The notes: a model not told the origin generated them from the sequence alone. DNA of 64,000 nucleotides from Burkholderia sp. WAC0059 (GCF_002870125.1 NZ_PNEO01000001.1:248001-312000), one strand, 5' to 3'. Counted from the first letter of the stretch, positions 36,569 through 46,765 are shown. Numbers and translations: made by a program.

Positions 36569-36991
36569 ATGAAATCAATCCGGACATTGAGACAGATCGG
36601 CGGCGTGCTGCTCGTGGCGGCCTCGCTGCATGCGCAGGCCCAGGCTTCCGCGCCGGCGGCGGCCCCGGGTTCCGCGCAAGCTGCGCCTGGCGCGCCGGCC
36701 GCGTCGGGCGTGCCCGGCAATGCTCCAACGAAAGCGAAGGCGAGGGTTCACCGCCGGCGGACCGCGCGGGACGCCAACCGGGCGTTGGCGCGCCGCGTGC
36801 GCTGGGCGCTCGCGAGAGTGAACAGCCTCGACGTGTCCCGCATCGTCGTCCGGGCGCATAGCGGCGTCGTGACGCTCGAGGGCACCGTGCCCGAGCAATC
36901 GCAGGTCGAGCGTGCCGCCCGGGCGGCCCAGAACGTCTCGGGCGTGAGGCAGGTGAAGAACCTGCTCACACTGCGTTCTCCGGGCGCCTGA
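36569..36991 (+). CDS. BON-domain periplasmic protein
   Basis: A 140-residue exported protein. The signal peptide (IGGVLLVAASLHAQAQA) is followed by a Pro/Ala-rich stretch, a basic stretch (KAKARVHRRRTARD), then one BON domain (about residues 75-138) with VNSLDVSRIVVRAHSGVVTL and GTVPEQSQVERAARAAQNVSG as its two strand-helix units. BON domains bind phospholipid surfaces and occur in envelope-stress proteins such as OsmY. A purine-rich site (AAGGGAGAAACAGG) precedes the ATG. Confidence 0.82.
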   Translation: MKSIRTLRQIGGVLLVAASLHAQAQASAPAAAPGSAQAAPGAPAASGVPGNAPTKAKARVHRRRTARDANRALARRVRWALARVNSLDVSRIVVRAHSGVVTLEGTVPEQSQVERAARAAQNVSGVRQVKNLLTLRSPGA

Positions 36992-37083
36992 AGAGGGCAT
37001 CCCCGCGAGCAACGGTTCGCTTTCCTCAGGGTTGCCCGCTCAGGGTTCGATAGCGATGGCGGCAGGCCGCCGTCGCGACGCGC

Positions 37084-37995
37084 TTACGCTTCGTCGAGCG
37101 CGGACGGCTCGCGTATCGCCTCGATGAGCGCGTCGAGAAACTTCGCGACTGGGGCCGGCAGCGTGCGGCCGGCCATCGTCTGCACCTGCAGCGTGCGCTG
37201 ATGCAGCTCCGGGTGATCGATCGGCACGGCGGCGAGCTGGTCGCGCTGCAGGCGGCTGCGCACGGTCAGGAACCCCGCGATCGTGACGCCGTCGCTCTGC
37301 TGGACGAAGTTGCAGAGCGCCGGGTGATAGTTGCTGAGAAACACGGGTTCGAGCAGGAGCCCGTGCAGGCTGCTGCACAGGTCGAACAACTGGCGCAGCG
37401 TCACGCCCGGCGTCGGCAGCGCGAGCGGGTAGGGCGCGAGGTCGGTCAGCATCACCGACTCGCGCCGCGCGAGCGGATGGCCCGTGCGCACGAGCGCGAA
37501 GATCGGCGCGCGCTGCGCGTGATGAACGGAAACGTCGCGCTCGGGCGAAATGCTGAAGCACACGGCGATGTCGGCGCTGCCCTCGCGCACGCGCGCCGTC
37601 GCCACTGTCGGCGAAGCCACTTCCAGATGCAGGTGCGTAAGCGGATAACGCTTGTGAAAGCGCGCGAAGACGCGCGGCACGAGGTCGTGCGCGACGCCCT
37701 CCGAACTCGCGACGCGAATGGTCGCGCGGCCGGCCGCCGTGAGGCCGCGAATTTCCCCGGACACGCGCTCCGATTCGAGCGCCGCGCGTTGCGCGTGGGC
37801 CGCGAGCAGGCGGCCGGCTTCGCTCAACACCATGCCGCGCGGACGCCTTTCGAAGAGCGGCGTGCCGAACTCGCTTTCGAGCTTGGCGATCTGCCGGCTC
37901 AGCGCGGAGACGGCAATGTGCAGCCGCTCCGAGGCCTTGCTGAGCGAGCCGGTGCGAGCGACTTCCAGAAAGTAGGTGAGCGCGACGTTGTGCAT
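37084..37995 (-). CDS. LysR-family transcriptional regulator
   Basis: A 303-residue regulator. The N-terminal winged helix-turn-helix (LTYFLEVARTGSLSKASERL, then HIAVSALSRQIAKLE) and the co-inducer-binding domain from about residue 90 are typical; the length is normal. It is divergent from the M20 peptidase gene across a 145-bp gap, the standard layout for a LysR protein controlling its neighbour. The ligand is unknown but is likely the substrate of the peptidase/transporter set. Confidence 0.92.
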   Translation of the reverse strand: MHNVALTYFLEVARTGSLSKASERLHIAVSALSRQIAKLESEFGTPLFERRPRGMVLSEAGRLLAAHAQRAALESERVSGEIRGLTAAGRATIRVASSEGVAHDLVPRVFARFHKRYPLTHLHLEVASPTVATARVREGSADIAVCFSISPERDVSVHHAQRAPIFALVRTGHPLARRESVMLTDLAPYPLALPTPGVTLRQLFDLCSSLHGLLLEPVFLSNYHPALCNFVQQSDGVTIAGFLTVRSRLQRDQLAAVPIDHPELHQRTLQVQTMAGRTLPAPVAKFLDALIEAIREPSALDEA

Positions 37996-38140
37996 GGCAG
38001 GCCATTCTACGCTTTGCCGTTTTGCGAAGCATTCTTTGAAAATATTGTGATTGTCAGCAAATTTGGCCTGTATACCATCGGTGCATACAACATCTGTTCG
38101 CGCCTCGGCGCCCAGACCCAGCTTGACGCCGGAGTGATAC

Positions 38141-39562
38141 GTGAGTCGCGAATCCGCCATTCGACATGCCGCCGCCCGCCATGATTCGGGCACCTTCCTC
38201 GCCGAGCTCGCCCGCCGCGTCGCCATGCGCACGGAGAGCCAGGAGAGCGGCCGCGCCGGCGTGCTGCGCGCCTATCTGACCGACGAGATGGCGCCGTCGC
38301 TCGCGCGCCTGCGCTTCGTCTCGCGCATCTACGACAACCCCGTGGAAGGCGCGGGGCCGTTGCTGATCGCGCACCGGCACGAGAGCGACGCGCTGCCCAC
38401 CGTACTCATCTACGGCCACGGCGACGTGGTGCGCGGCTACGACGATCAATGGCGCACGGGGCTTTCGCCGTGGCGCGTCACCGTGGACGGCGAGCGCTGG
38501 TACGGGCGCGGCACGGCCGACAACAAGGGGCAGCACAGCATCAACTTCGCGGCGCTGGCCTCGGTGCTCGAAACGCGCGGTTCGCTCGGCTTCAATGCGA
38601 AGGTGCTCGTCGAGACCGGCGAGGAAACCGGTTCGCCGGGGCTGCACGCCTTCTGCGAGGCCCATCGCGACGAGTTGCGCGCGGATTTGCTGGTCGCCTC
38701 GGACGGCCCGCGCATCGCGGCCGAGAGCCCGACCGTCTTCCTCGGCTCGCGCGGCCTCGTGAATTTCCGCCTGACGCTCGATTTGCGCGAAGGCGGCCAG
38801 CACTCGGGCAACTGGGGCGGCCTGCTCGCCAATCCCGGCGTCGTGCTGGCCAACGCGATCGCCTCGATGGTCGACGCGCGCGGACGCGTTCTCGTCGACG
38901 CGCTGCGGCCGCCGGCGCTGTCCGATTCGGTGCGGCGCGCGCTCGCGGACATTCGCGTCGGCGGCAATCCGGGCGAGCCGGCCGTCGACGCCGATTACGG
39001 CGAACCCGGCCTCACGCCGACCGAGCGCGTGTTCGGCTGGAACAACCTGGAAGTGCTGGCGTTCAAGACCGGCAACCCCGAGAAGCCCGTCAACGCGATT
39101 CCGCCCAGTGCGTTCGCCTGCATGCAACTGCGCTTCGTGGTCGGCACCGACTGGGAGAACCTCGAGCACGCCGTGCGCGCGCATCTCGACGCTCACGGCT
39201 TCGAGCGCGTCGGCATCGAGGTGGAGCGCGGCATGCCGGCCACGCGGCTGGACCCGGACGACCTGTGGGTGCGCTGGGCGCTCGCTTCGCTGCTGAAGAC
39301 CACGGGCAAGCCGCCGGTGCTGTTGCCAAACCTGGGCGGCACGCTGCCCAACGACGCGTTCGCGCAGGTGCTCGGCCTGCCCACGCTGTGGGTGCCGCAC
39401 TCGTATCCCGGCTGTTCGCAGCACGCGCCGAACGAGCATCTGCTCGCGCCCGTCGTGCGCGAGGGACTGCGCATCATGGCCGGACTCTTCTGGGATCTGG
39501 GTGAGGACGGCCCCGATCTGCTCGCGCGGCGCAAAGGCGCGCAGCAGCCGGCCATGGCCTGA
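38141..39562 (+). CDS. M20-family metallopeptidase/amidohydrolase
   Basis: A 473-residue cytoplasmic dizinc hydrolase of the ArgE/DapE/CPG2 clan. Metal and catalytic residues are visible: YGHGDVVRG (His, Asp), GRGTADNKG (bridging Asp), ETGEETGSPG (Glu pair), LLVASDGPRI (Asp) and the distal His in QHAPNEH. QHSGNWGG marks the dimerisation lid. The start is GTG at 38141 behind CGGAG. It probably cleaves a small peptide or N-acyl amino acid brought in by the MHS transporter encoded 107 bp downstream. The substrate is not identifiable. Confidence 0.9.
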   Translation: MSRESAIRHAAARHDSGTFLAELARRVAMRTESQESGRAGVLRAYLTDEMAPSLARLRFVSRIYDNPVEGAGPLLIAHRHESDALPTVLIYGHGDVVRGYDDQWRTGLSPWRVTVDGERWYGRGTADNKGQHSINFAALASVLETRGSLGFNAKVLVETGEETGSPGLHAFCEAHRDELRADLLVASDGPRIAAESPTVFLGSRGLVNFRLTLDLREGGQHSGNWGGLLANPGVVLANAIASMVDARGRVLVDALRPPALSDSVRRALADIRVGGNPGEPAVDADYGEPGLTPTERVFGWNNLEVLAFKTGNPEKPVNAIPPSAFACMQLRFVVGTDWENLEHAVRAHLDAHGFERVGIEVERGMPATRLDPDDLWVRWALASLLKTTGKPPVLLPNLGGTLPNDAFAQVLGLPTLWVPHSYPGCSQHAPNEHLLAPVVREGLRIMAGLFWDLGEDGPDLLARRKGAQQPAMA

Positions 39563-39669
39563 CCGTTTTTCCCGTGCCCGGCGGCGTCTCCGCATCCGCC
39601 GCCGGGCGACGCCGCAGACCGTTGCGACGCCACCGCCCCGCAATACTTGACGAAAAGTGAGGATGCCTT

Positions 39670-40977
39670 ATGAGCGCCAACCCGGCCGCCGATGCCGGCT
39701 TATCCGTTGAGCCCAGGCAGCGCGCGAAGCTACGCCGCCTGATCGTCGCCACGTCGGTCGGCAACGCCCTCGAATGGTACGACCTGCTCGTGTATGGTTA
39801 TTTCGCCGCGCCGATCTCGCGCCAGTTTTTTCCGACGCACGACCGCACCATCTCGCTGCTGCTCGCGCTCGGCACCTTCGCGCTCTCGTACCTGGTCCGG
39901 CCGCTCGGCGCGCTCGTGCTCGGCTCCTACGGCGACCGCAAGGGCCGCAAGGCCTCGCTGATGCTCTCGGTCGCGATGATGACGATCGGCACCGGCCTCG
40001 TCGCGCTGATGCCGAATTACGCCTCGATCGGCCTCTTCGCGCCGCTCGGTATTTTCCTCTCGCGTCTCCTGCAGGGCTTCTCGGCCGGCGGCGAATTCGG
40101 TAGCTCCACCGCGTTCCTGACCGAGCACGCGCCCGAGCGCAGCGGCTTCATGTCGAGCTGGCAGTTCTCGAGCCAGGGCGCGAGCGTGCTGATCGCCTCG
40201 GCGGTCGGCACCGTCCTGACTTCCACGCTGACGGGCGCGCAGATCGACAACTGGGGCTGGCGCGTACCGTTCCTGCTCGGGCTGCTGGTCGGTCCCATCG
40301 GGCTCTACATCCGCAGCACCACCGACGAGACGCCGGAATTCGAGCGCACGCGCAACGAAACCGTGCGCGAAGACGTTTCGCCCGTGCGCGAGGTGCTCGC
40401 CACGCAGAAGTCGCGCGTGCTCGTCTCGGTCGGCTCGATCGCGCTGACTACGAGCGCGAACTACATGATTCTCTACATGCCGACCTACGCGGTGCGCCAG
40501 CTCCATCTCGCGCCGTCCTACGGCTTCATCGGCACGCTCGTGACGGGCTTCGTCATCATGACGCTCACGCCGTTCGTGGGCCACTGGTCCGACAAGGTGG
40601 GACGCCTGAGCATCATGCTCAGGACCGGGCTGCTGTTCTTCGTGACGATCTATCCCGCGTTCCTCGTCATGAATGCGCACCCGTCGCTCGCGACGCTGCT
40701 CGCGCCGATGGTCTGGATCGGCCTGCTCAAGGCCACCTATTTCGCGCCGATTCCGGGGCTCATGTCCGACATCTTTCCGCTTCGCACGCGTGCAACCGGC
40801 ATGGCGCTCGGTTATAACCTCGGTACGACGATTTTCGGCGGCTTCACGCCCTTTGCCGTCACCGCGCTGATTGCGGCGACCGGCAACCGCCTCGCGCCGG
40901 GTTTCTATCTGATGATGACCGCGGCGCTGAGCGTGTGTACCCTGCTGTGGGCGCGCCGCCGGCTCGGCGTGCGCTAG
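39670..40977 (+). CDS. MHS-family MFS metabolite:proton symporter
   Basis: A 435-residue, 12-helix importer. VGNALEWYDLLVYGYFA in helix 1 and the loop GSYGDRKGRKASL are diagnostic of the metabolite:H+ symporter (ProP/KgtP/citrate) family, and LQGFSAGGEFGSS is the conserved helix 4 motif. A GTGAGGATG context precedes the start. It lies between the M20 peptidase and a serine hydrolase, suggesting uptake of the compound these enzymes hydrolyse. Confidence 0.9.
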   Translation: MSANPAADAGLSVEPRQRAKLRRLIVATSVGNALEWYDLLVYGYFAAPISRQFFPTHDRTISLLLALGTFALSYLVRPLGALVLGSYGDRKGRKASLMLSVAMMTIGTGLVALMPNYASIGLFAPLGIFLSRLLQGFSAGGEFGSSTAFLTEHAPERSGFMSSWQFSSQGASVLIASAVGTVLTSTLTGAQIDNWGWRVPFLLGLLVGPIGLYIRSTTDETPEFERTRNETVREDVSPVREVLATQKSRVLVSVGSIALTTSANYMILYMPTYAVRQLHLAPSYGFIGTLVTGFVIMTLTPFVGHWSDKVGRLSIMLRTGLLFFVTIYPAFLVMNAHPSLATLLAPMVWIGLLKATYFAPIPGLMSDIFPLRTRATGMALGYNLGTTIFGGFTPFAVTALIAATGNRLAPGFYLMMTAALSVCTLLWARRRLGVR

Positions 40978-41027
40978 GCTGGAAAAGACGAGATGACACC
41001 CGCAGGATGTAAAACAGGAAGCAGAGG

Positions 41028-42080
41028 ATGAACGAAAAGAAACTGGAAGAAGCGGTGCGGTTCGCCGTCGAGCACGAATCCACGTGGGATCGCAGCGTGA
41101 ACGGCGTATGGGGCGTCCATCAGAAAGACCCCGCCCCGTGGAACAGGCTGCTCGGCCCCGTGCACGACCGCGGCCCGGCGAGCGGCGTGATCGAGCTCGA
41201 CGGCAAGCGCATCAAGTCGTGGGGCGAGCCGTGCCGCCCCGACCTGACCTTCAGCATCGCCAAGACCTATCTCGCGCTGCTCGCCGGCGTCGCGCACGAC
41301 GAGGGCCGTCTGCCCGACGTCGACGAGCCCGTGCACAGGCGCGTGCCCGGCATCGGCTTCGACGATGAGCACAACGCGCAGGTGACGTGGGCGCATCTGC
41401 TCCAGCAGACGAGCGAGTGGCACGGCGAATACTTCGGCTTGCCCGACCGGGCCGACCATTACCGCGCCGTCACGTTCGGCAAGGCGCCGGACGGCAAGAA
41501 GGGCGACCTGCGGCCGCTGCAGACGCCGGGCACGTACTGGGAATACAACGACGTGCGCATCAACCAGTTTTCGCTCGCGCTGCTGCACCTGTTCGGCCGG
41601 CCGCTGCCGGAGGTGTTCCGCGAGAAGATCGCGCGGCCCGCGGGCGCGAGCGACGACTGGCAGTGGGTCGGCTACGACAACGCCTGGGTCGAGATCGGCG
41701 GGCGGCGCGTGCAGTCGGTGCCGGGCGGCACGCACTGGGGCGGCGGCCTGTCGATCAGCGCGGAAGACCAGAGCCGGATCGCGCGTCTCTTTCTCGACGA
41801 CGGGATCGTCGACGGCAGGCAGGTCATCTCGCGCGAATGGATCCGGCGCATGCGCGTGCCCTGCGCGCTCGCGCCGTACTACGGCTATCTCGTCTGGCTC
41901 AACCACGAGCGCAAGGTTTTCCCGTCGTTGCCGGCTTCGAGCTACTTCGCCGTCGGCGCGGGCAGCTCGCTGATGTGGATCGAGCCCGAGCGCCGTCTGA
42001 GCACCGTGGTGCGCTGGATCAACTCCGATCACGCCGACCGTTTCTTCGGGCTCGTGCTCGAGGCCGTCGACGCGTCGTGA
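41028..42080 (+). CDS. Serine hydrolase, beta-lactamase class C/penicillin-binding family
   Basis: A 350-residue protein with the SxxK motif FSIAKTY (Ser 76, Lys 79). The second motif reads YND (Tyr 173) rather than the usual YxN. No signal peptide is evident, so it is probably cytoplasmic, unlike true beta-lactamases. The family includes esterases, amidases and D-aminopeptidases. It begins 50 bp after the MHS transporter and AGAGG lies upstream of the ATG, so it is probably the third gene of the M20-MHS-hydrolase operon. An amidase or esterase role on the same substrate is an inference. Confidence 0.82.
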   Translation: MNEKKLEEAVRFAVEHESTWDRSVNGVWGVHQKDPAPWNRLLGPVHDRGPASGVIELDGKRIKSWGEPCRPDLTFSIAKTYLALLAGVAHDEGRLPDVDEPVHRRVPGIGFDDEHNAQVTWAHLLQQTSEWHGEYFGLPDRADHYRAVTFGKAPDGKKGDLRPLQTPGTYWEYNDVRINQFSLALLHLFGRPLPEVFREKIARPAGASDDWQWVGYDNAWVEIGGRRVQSVPGGTHWGGGLSISAEDQSRIARLFLDDGIVDGRQVISREWIRRMRVPCALAPYYGYLVWLNHERKVFPSLPASSYFAVGAGSSLMWIEPERRLSTVVRWINSDHADRFFGLVLEAVDAS

Positions 42081-42294
42081 GCGGGGCGCGCCTCGCGCGT
42101 GCCTGCAAACCGGGCCGGAACCGGTCATAATCGCCGCTTCGGCCGTGCGGCGACGAACGGGCACGCCGCCGCCGGTGCGGGACACCGGCGGCGGCCGACG
42201 GATCCGTGCCGCCGCCGGCCGGCGGACCGCGTGAAGCAGCGTGCGGACCGCCCGTGCAGGCCCGGTCATCATCACGCGCGCAACGCGCCCACCC

Positions 42295-43782
42295 ATGTCA
42301 CAACCACATCCGAAAACCTCGCGGCCGCTTGTCGTGGCCGCGGTCATGGCGGCCATGTCGATGGTCGCGATCGAGGCGACCATCGTCTCGACCGTGATGC
42401 CGCAGATCGTCACCCAGCTCGGCGGCCTGCGGTTCTATAGCTGGGTCTTCTCCTCGTTCCTGCTCGCGCAGACCGCCATGACGGTGGTGTTCGGCAAGCT
42501 CGCCGACCTGTACGGGCGCAAGCCCGTCATGCTGGCCGGGATCGCGATTTTCCTCGTCGGCTCGGTGCTGGCCGGCTTCGCGTGGTCGATGCCCGCGATG
42601 ATCGCGTTTCGCCTGATCCAGGGCATCGGCGCGGGCTCCATCCAGCCCGTCTCGATGACCATCGTCGGCGATCTTTATCCGCTGCACGAGCGCGGCAGGG
42701 TGCAGGGCTGGCTCGCGAGCGTCTGGGCCATTTCGGCCGTGCTCGGGCCGATGGCGGGCGGCCTCATCATCCGCGACCTGTCGTGGGCGTGGATCTTCTG
42801 GATCAACGTGCCCATCGGCATCGCGGCGGCGGCCGGCTTCGTTTTGTACCTGCACGAGCATGAGCGGCACGAGCGCGTGTCGATCGACCTCGCCGGCGCC
42901 GCACTCTTCACCGTCGCGATCGGCGCGTTCATGATGGCGCTGACCGACGCCGACGGCGCGAACCGTTCGCGCGCGCTTTTCGAATGCGCGCTCTTCGTCG
43001 TCTGCGGCACGCTGTTCGTCTGGCAGGAGCGGCGCGCGGCCAACCCGATGATCTCGTTTTCGCTGTGGTCGCACCGGCCGGTCGCGGCCGCGAACGCGGC
43101 GACTGTGTTCTGCGGGATGGCCCTCATGGGCATCACGACGTTTCTGCCGATGTACGTGCAGGGCGTGCTGCACCGCTCGCCTGTCGTGGCGGGCCTCGCG
43201 CTCACGATGGTGATGCTGGGCTGGCCGGCCGGCGCGACGATGGCGGCGCGCTCGTTTCACCGGCTTGGGCTGCGCCGCATCCTGATCGGCGGCAGCTTCT
43301 TCCTGCCGCTCGGCGCGTTGCCGTTCGTCCAGCTCGGGCCGACGAGCTCGCCGGTTCTCGCCGCCGTCGGCTCGCTCGTGATGGGCCTCGGCATGGGCAC
43401 GTCGAGCATCTGCTGCATCATGCTGGTCCAGGAAATCGTCGCGTTGTCCGAGCGCGGCAGCGCGACCGCGTCGAACCTCTTCTCGCGCAATCTCGGCAGC
43501 ACGCTCGGCGCGACCGTGTTCGGCGCCGTGCTCAACTACGGGCTCGCCCACGCGCAGGGCCTGCCGGCCGTGAGCGCCGCGCAGTTGCGCCGGCTGCTCG
43601 ACGCGCCGGGCGGTCCGGGGGCAGGCGCGAGCGCGCCGATTGCCGAGGCGCTGCAGCAGTCGCTGCACGTCACGTTCGTCGCGCTTCTCGTCGTCGCCGC
43701 CGCCGTGGTCGTGTCGATGCTGTTCGTGCCGCCCGTGCGGATCGGGCGCGTGAGCGAAATTTCCGCCGGAGAGGCAATCTGA
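42295..43782 (+). CDS. EmrB/QacA-type DHA2 MFS transporter
   Basis: A 495-residue, 14-helix drug-efflux-type carrier. VAIEATIVSTVMPQIVTQLG in helix 1, the loop FGKLADLYGRKPV and AVLGPMAGGLI (motif C) are typical. I chose the ATG of MSQPHPKTS. Its stop codon overlaps the start of the FAD oxidase gene by one base, so the two are co-transcribed. The substrate is unknown. Confidence 0.9.
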   Translation: MSQPHPKTSRPLVVAAVMAAMSMVAIEATIVSTVMPQIVTQLGGLRFYSWVFSSFLLAQTAMTVVFGKLADLYGRKPVMLAGIAIFLVGSVLAGFAWSMPAMIAFRLIQGIGAGSIQPVSMTIVGDLYPLHERGRVQGWLASVWAISAVLGPMAGGLIIRDLSWAWIFWINVPIGIAAAAGFVLYLHEHERHERVSIDLAGAALFTVAIGAFMMALTDADGANRSRALFECALFVVCGTLFVWQERRAANPMISFSLWSHRPVAAANAATVFCGMALMGITTFLPMYVQGVLHRSPVVAGLALTMVMLGWPAGATMAARSFHRLGLRRILIGGSFFLPLGALPFVQLGPTSSPVLAAVGSLVMGLGMGTSSICCIMLVQEIVALSERGSATASNLFSRNLGSTLGATVFGAVLNYGLAHAQGLPAVSAAQLRRLLDAPGGPGAGASAPIAEALQQSLHVTFVALLVVAAAVVVSMLFVPPVRIGRVSEISAGEAI

Positions 43783-46763
43783 TGGCCACGACCGAATCTT
43801 CCACCCCTCTCGCCGGAACGAAGCCCGGCCTGCCTGATCCGTCGCCGGCGGTGCCGTTCCGCGCGAGCGACGCTCTGTTGCGCGCCGTCGAGACGGCGCT
43901 GCGCGCGACGCTGCGCGGCGAAGTGCGTTTCGATGCCGGATCGAAGGCGCTTTACACGTCCGACGCCTCCAACTACCGCCAGGTGCCGCTCGGCGCGGTG
44001 GTGCCCGCCGACGTCGACGACCTCGTGGCGGCGCTCGACGTGTGCCGTCGCCACGACGTGCCGTTTCTCACGCGCGGCGGCGGCACCTCGCAGAACGGCC
44101 AGTGCGTGAACGTGGCCGTCGTGGCCGACACGAGCAAGTACGTCAATCGCGTCGTTTCGATCGACGCCGCGCGGCAGGTCGCGCTCGTCGAGCCCGGCGT
44201 CATCTGCGATACGCTGCGCGACGCGGCCGAGCGGCACGGCCTGACCTTCGCGCCGGACCCGGCCACGCACAGCCGTTGCACGCTCGGCGGCATGATCGGG
44301 AATAACTCGTGCGGCGCGCACTCGGTGATGGCCGGCAAGACGGTCGAGAACGTCGAGGCGCTCGAGGTCGCCACCTACGACGGCGCGCGCTTCTGGGTCG
44401 GGCCGACGACCGAGGACGAGCTCGGGCAGATCATCGCACGGGGCGGCCGGCAGGGCGAGATCTACGCGCAACTGCGCGCGCTGCGCGACCGCTACGCCGA
44501 GCGTATCCGCGCCGAGTTTCCGCAGATCCGACGCCGCGTCTCCGGCTTCAATCTCGACCAGCTCCTGCCGGAAAACGGCTTCAACGTGGCGCGCGCGCTC
44601 GTCGGCACGGAAGGCACCTGCGCCGTCACGCTGCGGGCCCGCGTGCGGCTCGTGCACAGCCCCGCCTGCCGCGTGCTGCTGGTGCTCGGCTTCACCGACA
44701 TCTACACGGCGGCCGATGCCGTGCCGCACTTCAACCGCTTCGGTCCGATCGCGATCGAGGGGCTCGACCGCGCCATCATTCGCGGCCTGCAGGCGCGCGG
44801 CCTGAAGCGCGACGAGATCGCGCTGCTGCCGGCCGGCGACGCCTGGGTCGTGCTCGAATTCGGCGCCGATACGGTCGCCGACGCGCGCCGCCAGGCCGAG
44901 GCCGCGGCGGCGTACTTCGAGAGCGGCGCGGGCGGCCCGGACGTGACCGGCATGGTGGTCGAGGACAAGGGCCGGCAGCAGAGCGTCTGGTCGATCCGCG
45001 AGACGGGCGCTTCCGCCGTCGCGCTCTCGATCGACGCGTCGCGGCCCGACCCGATGGTCGGCTGGGAAGATGCCGCCGTCGATCCGCTGCGGCTCGGCGA
45101 TTATCTGCGGCATTTCCAGGCGCTCGTGGACCGCTACGGCTACGAGACCAGCCTGTACGGCCATTTCGGCGACGGGTGCGTGCACGCGCGCATCACGTTC
45201 GATTTGCGCACGGCAGAAGGCGTGCTGAAGTGGCGCGGCTTCCTGCGCGAGGCCGCGCAACTCGTCGTCGACTTCGGCGGTTCGCTTTCGGGCGAGCACG
45301 GCGACGGCCAGGCCAAGGCCGAATTCCTGCCCATCATGTACAGCGCCGAGCTGATGCGCGCGATGGAGGAGTTCAAGGCGATCTGGGATCCGGCGAACCG
45401 GCTCAATCCGGGCAAGGTGGTCCACGCCTACCGCGCGGACGAGAACCTGCGCATGGGGCCCGGCTACCGGCCCGTCACGCTGGCGACGAAGCTGACCTTC
45501 GCGAGTCCCGAGGGCGACGGCTTGCAGCGCGCCGTCGAGCGTTGCATCGGCATGGGCAAGTGCCGCTCGCTCGACGGCGGCACGATGTGTCCGAGTTTCC
45601 GCGCGACGCGGGAGGAAAAATTCTCGACGCGCGGCCGTGCCCACCTGTTCTGGGAGATGCTCCAGGGCGAGGTGATCGCCGACGGCTGGAACAGTACCGA
45701 GGTGAAGGAGGCGCTCGACACCTGCCTCGCCTGCAAGGGCTGCCGCACGGACTGCCCCACCCACACGGACATGGCCTCGTACAAGGCGGAATTTCTTTCG
45801 CATTACTACGAGAAGCATCGCCGGCCGCGGCAGGCGTGGTTCATGGGGCGCATCGGCCAATGGGCGCCTGTGGCGGCGCGCTGGCCCCGTCTGGCGAATT
45901 TCGCCATGTCGGCGCGACCGTTGGCGGGCATCGGCAAGTGGATCGCGGGCATTGCCCCGCAACGACGCCTGCCCGCTTTCGCGCCGAAGACGTTCCGGGC
46001 GGAGGCGAAATCGCGCGGGCCGGCCCCGCGCTCGGGCGCACGGCAGGGCGCGGCAGGCCGCGTCGTCCTCTGGGTCGATACGTTCAACGACCATTTCTCG
46101 CCCGAGATCGCGGGGGCGGCCTTCGACGTGCTGACCCGGCTCGGCTACGACGTTGTCGTGCCGGCCGCGCGGCTCTGCTGCGGCCGGCCGCTCTACGACT
46201 ACGGTTTGCTCGACGAGGCCCGCGCGCTGCTGCGCGACGCCGTCGATGCGCTCGCGCCCGAGATCGAGGCGGGCGTGCCGCTCGTGGGGCTGGAGCCGGG
46301 CTGCCTCTCGGTCTTCCGCGACGAACTGCTCAGGCAGTTGCCCGGCGACGCGACCGCCCGGCGGCTTTCCGCGCAGACGTTCCTGTTCGCCGATTTCGTG
46401 TCGCGCGCCGAGTTTCCGTGGCCGACGCTCGACGCGGACGTGCTCGTGCACGGCCACTGTCACCAGAAGTCGCTCTTCGGCATGAAGGGCGAGACGGCGC
46501 TGCTCGACCGGCTGGGCGTGCGCTGGTCGCTGCTCGACACCGGATGCTGCGGCATGGCCGGCTCGTTCGGCTTCAACGCCGGGCACTACGACCTGTCGAT
46601 GAAGATCGCCGAGAGCCAGTTGCTGCCGCTCGTGCGCAATGCGCCCGCCGACACGATTGTTGTCACGAACGGGTTCAGTTGCCGGGAGCAGATCGAACAG
46701 GGCGCGGGCCGCCCGACGCTGCACATCGCGCAGCTTGCGCTCAAGGCGCTGACGCAATCGTAG
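43782..46763 (+). CDS. YdiJ-like FAD-linked oxidase/Fe-S oxidoreductase fusion (D-2-hydroxyacid dehydrogenase type)
   Basis: A 993-residue cytoplasmic flavo-iron-sulfur enzyme, similar in length and order to E. coli YdiJ (D-2-hydroxyglutarate dehydrogenase). The FAD-binding-4 domain (LTRGGGTSQNGQ, GGMIGNNSCGAHS) is followed by the FAD-oxidase C domain (HFGDGCVHARI, SGEHGDG), two 4Fe-4S clusters (CIGMGKCRS from residue 588, CLACKGCRTDCP from 648) and two CCG redox domains (CCG at about 799 and 922). It oxidises a D-2-hydroxyacid such as D-lactate or D-2-hydroxyglutarate and passes electrons onward. It is coupled to the MFS gene by a TGATG overlap. Confidence 0.9.
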   Translation: MATTESSTPLAGTKPGLPDPSPAVPFRASDALLRAVETALRATLRGEVRFDAGSKALYTSDASNYRQVPLGAVVPADVDDLVAALDVCRRHDVPFLTRGGGTSQNGQCVNVAVVADTSKYVNRVVSIDAARQVALVEPGVICDTLRDAAERHGLTFAPDPATHSRCTLGGMIGNNSCGAHSVMAGKTVENVEALEVATYDGARFWVGPTTEDELGQIIARGGRQGEIYAQLRALRDRYAERIRAEFPQIRRRVSGFNLDQLLPENGFNVARALVGTEGTCAVTLRARVRLVHSPACRVLLVLGFTDIYTAADAVPHFNRFGPIAIEGLDRAIIRGLQARGLKRDEIALLPAGDAWVVLEFGADTVADARRQAEAAAAYFESGAGGPDVTGMVVEDKGRQQSVWSIRETGASAVALSIDASRPDPMVGWEDAAVDPLRLGDYLRHFQALVDRYGYETSLYGHFGDGCVHARITFDLRTAEGVLKWRGFLREAAQLVVDFGGSLSGEHGDGQAKAEFLPIMYSAELMRAMEEFKAIWDPANRLNPGKVVHAYRADENLRMGPGYRPVTLATKLTFASPEGDGLQRAVERCIGMGKCRSLDGGTMCPSFRATREEKFSTRGRAHLFWEMLQGEVIADGWNSTEVKEALDTCLACKGCRTDCPTHTDMASYKAEFLSHYYEKHRRPRQAWFMGRIGQWAPVAARWPRLANFAMSARPLAGIGKWIAGIAPQRRLPAFAPKTFRAEAKSRGPAPRSGARQGAAGRVVLWVDTFNDHFSPEIAGAAFDVLTRLGYDVVVPAARLCCGRPLYDYGLLDEARALLRDAVDALAPEIEAGVPLVGLEPGCLSVFRDELLRQLPGDATARRLSAQTFLFADFVSRAEFPWPTLDADVLVHGHCHQKSLFGMKGETALLDRLGVRWSLLDTGCCGMAGSFGFNAGHYDLSMKIAESQLLPLVRNAPADTIVVTNGFSCREQIEQGAGRPTLHIAQLALKALTQS

Positions 46764-46765
46764 GT

